Of a DNA stretch of 43,908 bases, positions 32,202 to 41,658 are shown piece after piece; positions within the stretch are counted from its first letter, which is position 1; each line of letters starts with the position of its first letter. The DNA is taken from assembly GCA_031261295.1 (NCBI GenBank), contig JAISKT010000253.1, positions 1 to 43,908 of the forward strand, written 5' to 3'. The stretch comes from Candidatus Symbiothrix sp. Its GTDB lineage: Bacteria > Bacteroidota > Bacteroidia > Bacteroidales > Azobacteroidaceae. A model generated the notes under the pieces. That model had not been told where the DNA came from and ran no database searches. It was given only the letters and a program-made list of their open reading frames with translations. Both the position numbers and the translations under genes were made by a program.

Positions 32202-35200
32202 TCAATCATCGCTTTCATCATTCGGTTTATTCGTATCCACATATTCCGAGGGTGACATGCCGAATTGCTCTTTGAATATGTTGCTGAAATACGCATGCGA
32301 AGAAAATCCCACCGCATACGCCACTTCCGCAATCGACATTTTTTTGGTTACCAATAACAAGGCCGCTTGTTTCAACCTGAAGTTACGAATGTAATTCCCC
32401 GGCGATTCATTGGTAATGGCTTTCAACCGGCGGTTGAGGTGTACGCGGCTTAAGCCCAATTCGCGACTGATCGATTCCACACTCAGATGCGGATTGCTGA
32501 TTTCTGTCCGTAATTTATCATTAAATTTTTGCAACAGCTTTTCGTCTGCAGAAACTACTTTTATTTCCATCTCCTCGCTATTTCCATCTACACGGTATTT
32601 CCCTTTTAATTTTTTCCGCAATTCAATGAGTTTCTCTATTCTCGTTTCCAAGTGCTTCAGATTAAACGGTTTGGGAATGTATGAATCCGCGCCCATTTCA
32701 ATTCCTTCAATTCGTTGCTCCACACTGGTTTTCGCCGTTAATAGAATAATCGGAATATGGCAGGTTTTATCATTGCTTTTCAGTAATTTACACAAAGTCA
32801 GCCCATCCATTTCGGGCATAACGATGTCGCTGACAATTATGTCCGGTATATATTTCAATGCTTTGCTTAATCCCTCTTTCCCATTATTGGCTTTATAAAT
32901 CTTGTATTTGGGAGATAATTCGGAATCCACATAATTCAAAATATCGACATCGTCTTCCACCAATAAAATCGACCGGGTATTTCTTTGATGGGTATCCGTT
33001 CCCTTTTTTTCATCTTCCGGATCCGTTTCCTCCGTTTCCTCCGTAAACTGGAACGACGGTTGAACCATCATGGCCGTTGCATCCCCGTTGGTAACCCCAA
33101 ATTCTTCCGGTTTATATTCATTTTTATCCAACGGCAGGAGAATCTTGAATTTACTGCCTTTATCGGGTTCACTTTCCACTGAAATTTCCCCGTGGTGCAA
33201 CTCTATCATCATTTTAGATAGATGCAACCCGATTCCGGTGCCCATTTTGGTATTCACTTTTCCATCCCGCACCTGATAAAAACGGTCAAAAATATGCGTC
33301 TGATTTTCTTTGGGAATGCCGATTCCGGTATCTTCCACGTCTATTTCTACCTGGCCTTCTTTTATATGTATAAAAATGGTGATACTTCCGCCTTTGTTGG
33401 TAAATTTGAACGCATTGGAAAGTAAATTAAAAATCACTTTATCGATACAATCCCGGTCAATGTAAATTTCCGGCAATGTATCTTCCATAATCAGATTGAA
33501 ATCAATGTGCTTGGTAGTTGCCAAATCCTTGAAAGAATCCATTATCTTGTTGATAAATTCTTCCAAAGACGTTTGTTCTATTTTCAGTTTCAATTTGCCT
33601 TTGTCCACCGCCCGCAAATCCATCAATTGATTGACTAAACGAAGAATACGTAAGGCATTCTGATGTATGATTTTATAGACGGAAAGCGTTTTTTCGTCCT
33701 TCGTATCGTCTTCCAATTTTTCAATCGGCCCCAAAATCAGCGTCAAAGGCGTGCGTATTTCGTGGGAAATATCGGTAAAGAACTGTAATTTGCTTTCAGT
33801 CAATTGCTTTTGCTGTTCTTTTTCCATCAAGGCCTGTTTTTGCTTTATCCGGTTTTCTAAATAATAGTAAATGAAATAAATCACCAGCAAAACCAGTATG
33901 GCATAAATAATTTTGGCCCAAATACTTAACCAGAAAGGCGGTTCAACAATCACTTTGACTTCCCTTTCCAAGAAATTCACGCCGTCTAAGGTTGCTTTTA
34001 CTTTGAAAATATATTTACCCGGATTTAAATTCGTGTAGGTGATGCTCCGGTTAGGATCGTTGACTAGGCGCCAATGTTTGTCGAAATTTTCCATTTGCGT
34101 GTAATACAAAACCCGCTGAGGCATACTGAATTCCAATGCGGCAAACCGGAACGTAAAACTCCGCTGGTTGTATTTCAAATGGATGCTTTCCGATTCATCC
34201 AACGATTTTTCAAGGACAGAAGATTTCCCTACCTGAACCGGTTCATTATATACCAACAAATCGGTAAAAGCCAGGTAGAGAAGGGAATTGCTATATGTAA
34301 TATGCGATGGAGTGAAGCCGGTCAATCCGTTGATGCCGCCAAAATACAAGCGGTCTTTTTTCCCTTTGTAATGACTGCCCCGGCGAAATTCGTTGCTTTG
34401 GATGCCGTCTTCCGCATAAAAATTCAGGCAATCGCCCGTTTCCGGATTGTACCGGCACAACCCGTTTCCGGTACTCAACCATAAAAAATGGCTGTTGTCT
34501 TCTTCCACGCCATTGATCATATTATCCGGAAGCCCGTCCAGCGTTGTTTTTTGGGTAATCGCTCCGGTTTCTTTATGGATGCAGTAGAGTCCGGAAAAAC
34601 CGCCTAACCAGATATTTCCCTTATAATCCTGATTGATACTATAGATAAGCTTGGAATCCAACGGGGTATTGATAAAAATGGAATTAGCGAACGTTCCTGT
34701 TTCCGGATCAAATAAATTCGCACCGCTGTAAGTCCCGATCCATATTTTATTGTCGCGGTCCATATATAAGGTATAAATCCAATTGCTGGACAATTGCGCT
34801 TTTTTGGAATTTATATTATCCGATTTATAGTGTTTGATTTGCCGGGTCTCCAAATTCAAGCTGTTCAATCCGCCGCCGTCCGTTCCAATCCAAAGAATCC
34901 CGTTTTTATCCTGGACAAATGAAGAAATATGATCATAACTTAATTTGCCGGCAGTACTGAAACTATCGTAATGCGAATCGAAACGGTTGGTTTGCCGGTT
35001 GTACCGGAATATCCCGTTTACGTACGTTCCAATCCAGATATTTTTGTCTTTATCCTCAAACAGAGCCGTAATCACATCCCCGGCAAACCCGCTTGTATGG
35101 GTAATGGAAAAATGTTCCATCTTTTGGGTTTCCAAATCAATCTTGTACATCCCGCCGCCGTCCGTTCCAATCCAAAGATTATCAAAACTATCCTCCAAGA

Positions 35201-36287
35201 CGGAAATCACACAATTGGTACCGATACTCTGTTGAGGCTCAAAGGGATTGAATCCGTAATTTTTAAAATTATCCCCGGCGGAAGGAATAAACAGGATGCC
35301 TTTTTGATAAAGCGCCACCCACATGTTTCCCTGTTTATCCTCAAAAAAATGATGAATCTTCGCTTTTGACAAATCGGATGTTCCTAATACCGGATAAATC
35401 GGAGGTAACTTTTTGTTTTCCATATTGTAACGGATAATTCCGGCGCCATCCGTTCCTAACCATAAGTTATCGTTTTTATCCAATTTCATACAGAAAATTT
35501 GATTTTCCAGCACCGAATGACCGGTTTTTATCGTTGTAAAAGTTTGGGTAGGCCGGTCAAAAATGTTGACACCGCCCCCCAAAGTACCCACCAAAACCCG
35601 ACCGTATGAATCTTCGCAGATAGAAAACACCCGGTCGTCGCTCAAGCTGCCCGGTATCAGTGCGTTGTATTTGAAATGTTTTACGGCTTTCGTTTCCGGA
35701 TTGAACAGATACACGCCGTTCACTTTGGTTCCTAACCACAAATTGCCGAAACTGTCTTCATAAGCGCAATCGATGTTATCGTCTTTTATACCGCTATTAT
35801 TTTTATTATAAAAAGTCGGCTCCAAAGTTTCCGCATCCAAACAGATGGTCCCGTGATTGGGATACGAAACCCAGATATTTCCGGCCCGGTCTTCGAGGAG
35901 CCAGGTGACCCGGTCTAAATAAAAAGGAATCCGGTCTTGGATCAGGAAGGGATGAAAACGGTCTTTTTCCCGGTCGTATTGCAACAATCCGCCCATGGAA
36001 CCCACCCAGAAAATTCCCCGTTTATCTTCCAATACGGTATAAACATAATTTCCCCGGAGGGAAGTCGAATCATTTGGCTGTTCCGAATAAACCGTAAAAT
36101 TGTAACCGTTGAATTTATTCAGGCCGTTTTCGGTGGCAATCCAGATATAACCTTGCGAATCCTGGTAGATTTGGGAGATATGGCTATTGGAAAGACCCTC
36201 ATTGGGAGTCCACAGTTGCACTTTTTCCGCTTTAAGAAAAACAGGAAGAATGAATAAGAGTATTAAGACCGTTTGAATTTTCCGCAT
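32202..36287 (-). CDS. hybrid two-component system regulator (sensor kinase, receiver and AraC-type DNA-binding domain in one chain)
   Basis: The 1361-residue protein is a typical glycan-sensing hybrid regulator. It has a signal peptide (1-21) and a periplasmic part made of repeated WxGT beta-propeller units (about 25-700; GYIWIATENGLNKFNGYNF is the first). A Y_Y_Y-type domain (about 705-780), a membrane helix (about 786-808), a histidine kinase with His842 in DISHEIRTPLTLILGP, and an ATPase part with NLLSNAFKFTNKGG and DTGIGIPKEN follow. The receiver starts about 1105 (VEDDVD), with phospho-acceptor Asp1154 in VSDIVMPEMDG. An AraC helix-turn-helix (about 1260-1355) ends the protein. It should sense a breakdown product in the periplasm and activate the flanking susCD genes. 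Confidence 0.95.
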   Translation of the reverse strand: MRKIQTVLILLFILPVFLKAEKVQLWTPNEGLSNSHISQIYQDSQGYIWIATENGLNKFNGYNFTVYSEQPNDSTSLRGNYVYTVLEDKRGIFWVGSMGGLLQYDREKDRFHPFLIQDRIPFYLDRVTWLLEDRAGNIWVSYPNHGTICLDAETLEPTFYNKNNSGIKDDNIDCAYEDSFGNLWLGTKVNGVYLFNPETKAVKHFKYNALIPGSLSDDRVFSICEDSYGRVLVGTLGGGVNIFDRPTQTFTTIKTGHSVLENQIFCMKLDKNDNLWLGTDGAGIIRYNMENKKLPPIYPVLGTSDLSKAKIHHFFEDKQGNMWVALYQKGILFIPSAGDNFKNYGFNPFEPQQSIGTNCVISVLEDSFDNLWIGTDGGGMYKIDLETQKMEHFSITHTSGFAGDVITALFEDKDKNIWIGTYVNGIFRYNRQTNRFDSHYDSFSTAGKLSYDHISSFVQDKNGILWIGTDGGGLNSLNLETRQIKHYKSDNINSKKAQLSSNWIYTLYMDRDNKIWIGTYSGANLFDPETGTFANSIFINTPLDSKLIYSINQDYKGNIWLGGFSGLYCIHKETGAITQKTTLDGLPDNMINGVEEDNSHFLWLSTGNGLCRYNPETGDCLNFYAEDGIQSNEFRRGSHYKGKKDRLYFGGINGLTGFTPSHITYSNSLLYLAFTDLLVYNEPVQVGKSSVLEKSLDESESIHLKYNQRSFTFRFAALEFSMPQRVLYYTQMENFDKHWRLVNDPNRSITYTNLNPGKYIFKVKATLDGVNFLEREVKVIVEPPFWLSIWAKIIYAILVLLVIYFIYYYLENRIKQKQALMEKEQQKQLTESKLQFFTDISHEIRTPLTLILGPIEKLEDDTKDEKTLSVYKIIHQNALRILRLVNQLMDLRAVDKGKLKLKIEQTSLEEFINKIMDSFKDLATTKHIDFNLIMEDTLPEIYIDRDCIDKVIFNLLSNAFKFTNKGGSITIFIHIKEGQVEIDVEDTGIGIPKENQTHIFDRFYQVRDGKVNTKMGTGIGLHLSKMMIELHHGEISVESEPDKGSKFKILLPLDKNEYKPEEFGVTNGDATAMMVQPSFQFTEETEETDPEDEKKGTDTHQRNTRSILLVEDDVDILNYVDSELSPKYKIYKANNGKEGLSKALKYIPDIIVSDIVMPEMDGLTLCKLLKSNDKTCHIPIILLTAKTSVEQRIEGIEMGADSYIPKPFNLKHLETRIEKLIELRKKLKGKYRVDGNSEEMEIKVVSADEKLLQKFNDKLRTEISNPHLSVESISRELGLSRVHLNRRLKAITNESPGNYIRNFRLKQAALLLVTKKMSIAEVAYAVGFSSHAYFSNIFKEQFGMSPSEYVDTNKPNDESDD

Positions 36288-36315
36288 GTAACCTAATCAT
36301 TTAATTATCAAGTTG

Positions 36316-36347
36316 CAAAAATACAAAAAATGTACATAAGTTACAAA
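36316..36347 (-). promoter_or_regulatory. promoter of the hybrid regulator gene
   Basis: On the minus strand TATTTTTG (CAAAAATA at 36316-36323) and TTTG (CAAA at 36344-36347), 20 nt apart, match the consensus and lead to the ATG at 36287. Confidence 0.65.
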
Positions 36348-36679
36348 TCTTACAATTCTAAGTTACATATTTTATAGCAGTGTTTAATAATTATAAAAAT
36401 ATGTTTCATTTTTCTCTATAAAAATGTAAATTAAATACTAATTTTGTGAAATCATTAGTGAAAAACAGCATCTCATACGATAGATTTGTTTTAAAAAGTT
36501 AAAACAATAATTTAAATCTAATAAAGATTTTGTGAAACATAGAAAAACGTTAGCCTATGGTATAATGAATGACGAGAATTGAAGTTAACAGTTGTTATGA
36601 TAAAATTTAGGCGGTTTATAACAGCTTTGAGAATCTTTTTTTAGAGCCTTATTTCAAACTAACAAATTAAAAAACAGTT
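36324..36679 (+). promoter_or_regulatory. intergenic control region upstream of susC2
   Basis: This AT-rich, gene-free stretch separates the divergent regulator and susC2 (its first 24 bases belong to the regulator promoter). TAATTTTG (36439-36446) is the best -7 match; TAGATTTG (36481-36488) is an alternative. The 11-bp word ATTTTGTGAAA occurs twice, at 36441-36451 and 36527-36537, 86 bp apart. It may be a regulator site, but I cannot assign it. Confidence 0.45.
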
Positions 36680-39600
36680 ATGAATTCAAAAAGGGAATTT
36701 AAATGGCGAGTATTCGCTGAAAAAACTAACAATCTCATGCGTGTCTGTGCGTTGCTATTGGTTTGCAGTCTATCCATGACTGCATTTGCACAAACAAGCA
36801 TTAAAGTAACAGGTACTGTTACCGACCCATCGGGAGAAACACTTATCGGCGCCAGCGTAGCTGAGAAAGGAACCACCAACGGTACAGTCACCGATTTGGA
36901 CGGGAATTTCTCCTTAACCACTTCGCCGGGAGCAACTTTGACAATAACCTATATAGGTTATTTTACTGCGACCGTACCGGTCGCAGTAAATAAAACACAC
37001 TATGACATCACTTTGAACGAAGACCGGCAATCGCTGGACGAAGTGGTAGTGGTAGGTTACGGTGTGCAAAAGAAAAAATTGGTAACCGGAGCTACGGTAC
37101 AAGTTTCCGGTGATAATCTTCAAAAATTAAGTACAACTACTGCTTTAGGCGCTTTGCAAAGCCAATCTCCCGGTGTGAATATTACACAACAATCAGGGGA
37201 ACCGGGCGCCGGATTTAATGTAATTATTCGCGGTATGGGTACTATGGATAATTTTGCACCTCTTTACGTAATTGACGGAATACCGGGAGGAGATATTAAT
37301 AATTTGAACCCTTCGGATATTGAATCCGTTGACGTTTTGAAAGATGCCGCTTCTGCTGCTATTTATGGTGCGCGGGGCGCTAATGGTATCATCATGGTAA
37401 CCACCAGACAAGGTAAAGCAGGTAAAACTCAAGTTACTTATGATGGTTTCTATGGTGTACAAAACGTATATAAAATGCCGGATTTATTAGATGCCAAACA
37501 ATATATGGCTATTCAGGACGAAACTCGTTTCAACGAAGGTAGCGGTGTGTATAATTGGGCAAATGAAATTCCGGGTTATTTATTGGAACAAATTAATAAT
37601 GGTACATGGAAGGGTACCAATTGGTTGGATGCTATTCGTAATGAAAATGCTCCTATTCAAAACCACAGTATTAATATTACCGGAGGGAATGAATTGTCTA
37701 AATTTGCGATGGGATTTTCTTATGCCGGTCAGGAAGGTATTTTAGGTAAACCGGTTGCTTCCGATTATGATCGCTATACCGGACGTATCAACTCCGATCA
37801 TGTAATTTTGAAAGGAAACGGTTTTGATGTCATTAAAATAGGTGAAAATTTAACTTTTGTACAAAGTAGCAAACACGGTATTGGTACAGGTAACCAATAT
37901 TGGAATGATGTTCACAACGCTATTCGGACTACCCCTTTATTACCCATTTATAATGAAGCCGGCGGTTATTACAGTCAAGATGATAAAACAGCTGAAGGAT
38001 GGAACTTGCAAGGTTCTATCGGTAATCCGATCATGGATATGGCTTTAGGTTCTCGTGGGTTAAATGAATCTACTAATTACAATTTGGGTGCAACAGCTTA
38101 TATTGAAATACAACCGATCAAAAACCTGAAATACCGTTCGGTATTCAGCTATAATAATTGGGCTTGGGCTTCCCATTCTTATGATGGTATCCGTAATGTT
38201 TCTACAACCAATCAGGTTATCCAGGACAATATTACACAACAAGCCGGTAGCGGACATAGTATCACCTGGCAAAATACAATAAATTATATTTTTGATATTA
38301 ATAAAGAACATAATTTTGATGTTTTAATTGGACAAGAACTTGGAAAATCAGGCTGGGGTCAAGATTTGGAAGCCCAAGGAAAAAACAGTTTTTTCCCGGG
38401 TTCATTCAAGAATGCCTATATTGATAATGCCAAACCTACTGACTTGTCACAGGTCAAAATATTCGGTACACCGAATGGAAAAGCCAGTTCGGTTTCCTTT
38501 TTTGGTCGGGCTAATTACAACTACAAAGAAACGTACTTGTTGACAGCTATTATACGGGCAGATGCTTCTTCTACTTTTGATCGAGGTCATCGCTGGGGTT
38601 ATTTCCCTTCTGTATCAGCAGGATGGGTGCTTACCAATGAAGCTTTTATGGAGTCTGCTGTTGAAAGTGGTTTTAATTTCTTCAAAATACGTGCCGGTTG
38701 GGGACAAAACGGTAATAATCAGATGCCTTTTTTCCGGTATTTGGCTAATATAGTATCGAATGATCAAAATGCTTATTTTTTTGGAGATGATAAAGGTACT
38801 CCCACCACGGGCGCTTATCCTGAAAATTTAGCTAATCCATTGGTTACATGGGAAACGAATGATCAAGTGGATATAGGTTTTGATTCCCGCTTCTTAAATC
38901 AACGTTTAGGTGTCGTTTTCGACTGGTATCGAAGAACAACTATTGATTGGTTGGTTCAACCTCAAGGATTAGGCACCGACGGAACCGGACCTGCTTGGAA
39001 AAATGCCGGTGAAGTTCGTAATCAAGGTGTCGAATTGGGTTTGGACTGGAATGATCGCATGGGTGACTTTTCTTATGGGATCAATTTAAATGGCGCTTAT
39101 AATAAAAATAAAATGGTTCACTATCCCAATGATAAAGAAATCCTTGATGGACCCGCTAATGTATTAAGTCAGGGTACAACTCAGGTATTCCGCATTCAAT
39201 CCGGTTATCCGATGGGTTATTTTTATGGTTATAAAACAGAAGGTGTATTTCAGAATCAAGCTCAAATTGATGAGTACAAGGCTGCCGGTAAAGGTGTTTT
39301 GTCAACTGTTCAACCGGGTGATTTAATTTTTGCCGATACCAATGATGACGGCGCTATTGACGATTCCGACAAAGTGATGTTAGGCAAAGGACTTCCTGAT
39401 TGGACAACCGGTTTAACGATTACATTGGGATACAAAGGATTTGATTTTGCTGCAACTGCTTATGGAAACTTTGGTTTGCAAGTGTTGAAATCGTATCGTT
39501 CGTTTGCTGATAGCCCATTACAAAATTACACAACGGATATTTTGGGTCGCTGGTATGGAGAAGGCACTTCCAATAAATTGCCCCGTTTAACTTCCGGTAG

Positions 39601-39901
39601 CAACTCCAACTGGCAAAATATTTCCGATATTTACATGGAAGATGCTGATTTTGTGAAAATATCAAATGTTACCTTAGGTTATGATTTCAAAAAGATATTG
39701 CCTAAATTGCCTTTGGGACAAGCTCGTTTGTATTTTACAGTTCAAGGTTTGTGCACGTTTACGAAATATTCCGGTATGGATCCTGAAATTGGTTATCATT
39801 ATAGTGATAATGATGGTAGTTACAATTGGGCAACCGGTATTGACTTGGGTTTCTATCCGAGTGCACGGACTTATTTGGTTGGTGTTAATCTTAAATTTTA
39901 A
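36680..39901 (+). CDS. SusC/RagA-type TonB-dependent outer-membrane transporter 2
   Basis: The 1073-residue protein has a long N-terminal signal region (about 1-38; VCSLSMTAFAQT). A CarboxypepD_reg-like domain (about 40-115: VTGTVTDPSGETLIGASVAE), a TonB box (LDEVVVVGYG, about 120-129), a plug (FAPLYVIDGIPGGDINNLNP, VDVLKDAASAAIYGARG) and a barrel ending GVNLKF follow. It is only distantly like SusC1, so the two pairs probably handle different ligands. A 13-bp inverted repeat lies in the coding region at 36962-36990. The susD2 gene follows after 9-15 bp. Confidence 0.95.
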   Translation: MNSKREFKWRVFAEKTNNLMRVCALLLVCSLSMTAFAQTSIKVTGTVTDPSGETLIGASVAEKGTTNGTVTDLDGNFSLTTSPGATLTITYIGYFTATVPVAVNKTHYDITLNEDRQSLDEVVVVGYGVQKKKLVTGATVQVSGDNLQKLSTTTALGALQSQSPGVNITQQSGEPGAGFNVIIRGMGTMDNFAPLYVIDGIPGGDINNLNPSDIESVDVLKDAASAAIYGARGANGIIMVTTRQGKAGKTQVTYDGFYGVQNVYKMPDLLDAKQYMAIQDETRFNEGSGVYNWANEIPGYLLEQINNGTWKGTNWLDAIRNENAPIQNHSINITGGNELSKFAMGFSYAGQEGILGKPVASDYDRYTGRINSDHVILKGNGFDVIKIGENLTFVQSSKHGIGTGNQYWNDVHNAIRTTPLLPIYNEAGGYYSQDDKTAEGWNLQGSIGNPIMDMALGSRGLNESTNYNLGATAYIEIQPIKNLKYRSVFSYNNWAWASHSYDGIRNVSTTNQVIQDNITQQAGSGHSITWQNTINYIFDINKEHNFDVLIGQELGKSGWGQDLEAQGKNSFFPGSFKNAYIDNAKPTDLSQVKIFGTPNGKASSVSFFGRANYNYKETYLLTAIIRADASSTFDRGHRWGYFPSVSAGWVLTNEAFMESAVESGFNFFKIRAGWGQNGNNQMPFFRYLANIVSNDQNAYFFGDDKGTPTTGAYPENLANPLVTWETNDQVDIGFDSRFLNQRLGVVFDWYRRTTIDWLVQPQGLGTDGTGPAWKNAGEVRNQGVELGLDWNDRMGDFSYGINLNGAYNKNKMVHYPNDKEILDGPANVLSQGTTQVFRIQSGYPMGYFYGYKTEGVFQNQAQIDEYKAAGKGVLSTVQPGDLIFADTNDDGAIDDSDKVMLGKGLPDWTTGLTITLGYKGFDFAATAYGNFGLQVLKSYRSFADSPLQNYTTDILGRWYGEGTSNKLPRLTSGSNSNWQNISDIYMEDADFVKISNVTLGYDFKKILPKLPLGQARLYFTVQGLCTFTKYSGMDPEIGYHYSDNDGSYNWATGIDLGFYPSARTYLVGVNLKF
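36962..36990 (+). repeat. 13-bp perfect inverted repeat within susC2
   Basis: TTTACTGCGACCG (36962-36974), spacer TAC, then CGGTCGCAGTAAA (36978-36990). It codes for YFTATVPVAVNK in the N-terminal extension domain and would form a strong mRNA hairpin about 280 nt after the start. Confidence 0.85.
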
Positions 39902-39910
39902 TTGACAATA

Positions 39911-41623
39911 ATGAGTATGAAAAAAATAGTTTATATCATAATTGCAGCTCTTGTATGTGTGAGTTGTGAAGATTTTTTGGATTCGGAAAATTTAGTAGGA
40001 AAAGACTCTACTAATTTTCCAAAAACAGCCGATGATGCGGATCAGATGATTAATGGTATTTATTCTACCTTGAGTTCTGCTATTTCGGATGTTCCCTCTC
40101 ATTACTATTTCGTTTCAGAATTGGCTTCTGATGACCGTTTCGGTGGCGGTGGAGAAAACGATAAAGTTTTTCAAGGTGTTGATAAATTGATGAATGTGGG
40201 TCCGGATTGGACACAACCTTTTTGGGAAACTCGATATACCGGAATTTTCCGTGCCAATATGGCTTTGGAAACCTTGGATAATTGCGACGTGGACGAAGCT
40301 ACTTTGAATAAATACAAAGGGGAAGCTCATTTCCTTCGGGGCTTTTTCTATCATGAATTGGCAGAAATGTTTGGACCGGTTCCTATGCGGATTGTTACGA
40401 CACCTGAAAATAATCCAAGAGCGGATGTTGATTTGGTTTATGGTCAGATAGCTTATGATTTGAAAAATGCAATTGAAAAATTGCCGGCTGTAAACTACAG
40501 TACAATTGTATCCGGACATGCTACGAAATGGGCTGCTGAATCTTTGATGGCTCGCGTATTTTTGTTCTATACCGGTTTTTATAACAAAACTGAATTACCT
40601 TTAGGTGATGGCACCGGTGAAACCGTTGTGGGTTCTGTTACAAAATCTGAAGTTATCGCATGGATTGATGATTGCGTTGCTAATTCAGGACACGGCTTGT
40701 TGGATGATTTTCGTCAACTTTGGGCCTATTCCAATGAATATACCGCTAAAGAATATGACTTTGTTTCTGATTTGGCAGCTCAAGGTAAATATTGGGTGTT
40801 GGACGGAAGTGGTAATAAAGAACACGTATTTACCGTTAAATGTTCTAAAATGGCTGACTGGGGAACCATTATCGGTTATTCCAATCAATTCGTACTTTTC
40901 TTCGGCTTGCGCTCAGATAACGGTGGTGAAGATACTTTCCCATTTGGTGTGGGTTGGGGAGCTGGTGGCGTTAGTCCGCAATTGTGGAATGATTGGTCAA
41001 ACGATGACCCTCGTAAAGAAGCATCTATCCTGGATGTGAACACTGACGTGAAAAAATACATTTGGGGTGCCGACAAACAAGTGGAAGAAAGTGGTTTCTG
41101 GCAAAAGAAATTGTTGGCTATTCGTGCGCATGATGCTGATGGTAACTTAAAAAACTCATTCTCTTCTTTAATTTGGGAAAGTGATGATAACTTCCAATTG
41201 CGACAACTTCAAGATCACATTGTTGTTCGTTTTGCAGATGTATTATTGATGCAATCCGAATTGAAAGAAAACGCAGAGGGTATCAACAGAGTCCGTACTC
41301 GTGCCGGTTTGGGTAATATAGCTTATTCGTTGGATAATTTGAAAAAAGAACGTCGCTTTGAGTTAGCTTTTGAAGGCCGTCGTTGGGCGGATATTCGTCG
41401 TTGGCACATTGCAGAAGCATCTTTGGATAAACAGAAAGGTACAGCTATCTGGGTAAGGGGTCTTCCGGAAATAATGAAAGACTTTGGCGGCGGTTATAGC
41501 AAACGCTATCAAGAAACCCAAGGATTTTTTCCGGTTCCTGTTTCTCAAATTAGCATATCCGGAGGAGTATTGGAACAAACACCGGGCTGGGGAAATGTTT
41601 CAAACGAATTCCAAGGTTGGTAA
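39911..41623 (+). CDS. SusD/RagB-type surface lipoprotein 2
   Basis: The protein (570 residues from ATG 39911, or 568 from ATG 39917) has a lipoprotein signal peptide (ALVCVSCEDFLDSE, about residue 20). SusD features follow: FLDSENLVGKDSTNFPKTAD, the MINGIYSTLSS helix, ARVFLFYTGFYNK, RFADVLLMQSE near the C-terminus, and the terminal KKERRFELAFEGRRWADIRR. These are classic features of SusD family 3/RagB proteins, which bind the ligand at the cell surface and close over SusC. It is 9 or 15 bp after susC2. Confidence 0.94.
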   Translation: MSMKKIVYIIIAALVCVSCEDFLDSENLVGKDSTNFPKTADDADQMINGIYSTLSSAISDVPSHYYFVSELASDDRFGGGGENDKVFQGVDKLMNVGPDWTQPFWETRYTGIFRANMALETLDNCDVDEATLNKYKGEAHFLRGFFYHELAEMFGPVPMRIVTTPENNPRADVDLVYGQIAYDLKNAIEKLPAVNYSTIVSGHATKWAAESLMARVFLFYTGFYNKTELPLGDGTGETVVGSVTKSEVIAWIDDCVANSGHGLLDDFRQLWAYSNEYTAKEYDFVSDLAAQGKYWVLDGSGNKEHVFTVKCSKMADWGTIIGYSNQFVLFFGLRSDNGGEDTFPFGVGWGAGGVSPQLWNDWSNDDPRKEASILDVNTDVKKYIWGADKQVEESGFWQKKLLAIRAHDADGNLKNSFSSLIWESDDNFQLRQLQDHIVVRFADVLLMQSELKENAEGINRVRTRAGLGNIAYSLDNLKKERRFELAFEGRRWADIRRWHIAEASLDKQKGTAIWVRGLPEIMKDFGGGYSKRYQETQGFFPVPVSQISISGGVLEQTPGWGNVSNEFQGW

Positions 41624-41658
41624 TCTATTTAATTTATAAATAATAAAAATTAAAAAAT

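Noticed and set aside
34074-34484. open frames on the plus strand opposite the hybrid regulator
   Set aside because: They are antisense shadows of beta-propeller coding sequence without start context or recognisable domains.
36962-36990. invertible promoter or shufflon site
   Set aside because: The repeat is within one coding frame with a 3-bp spacer, and no recombinase gene is visible.
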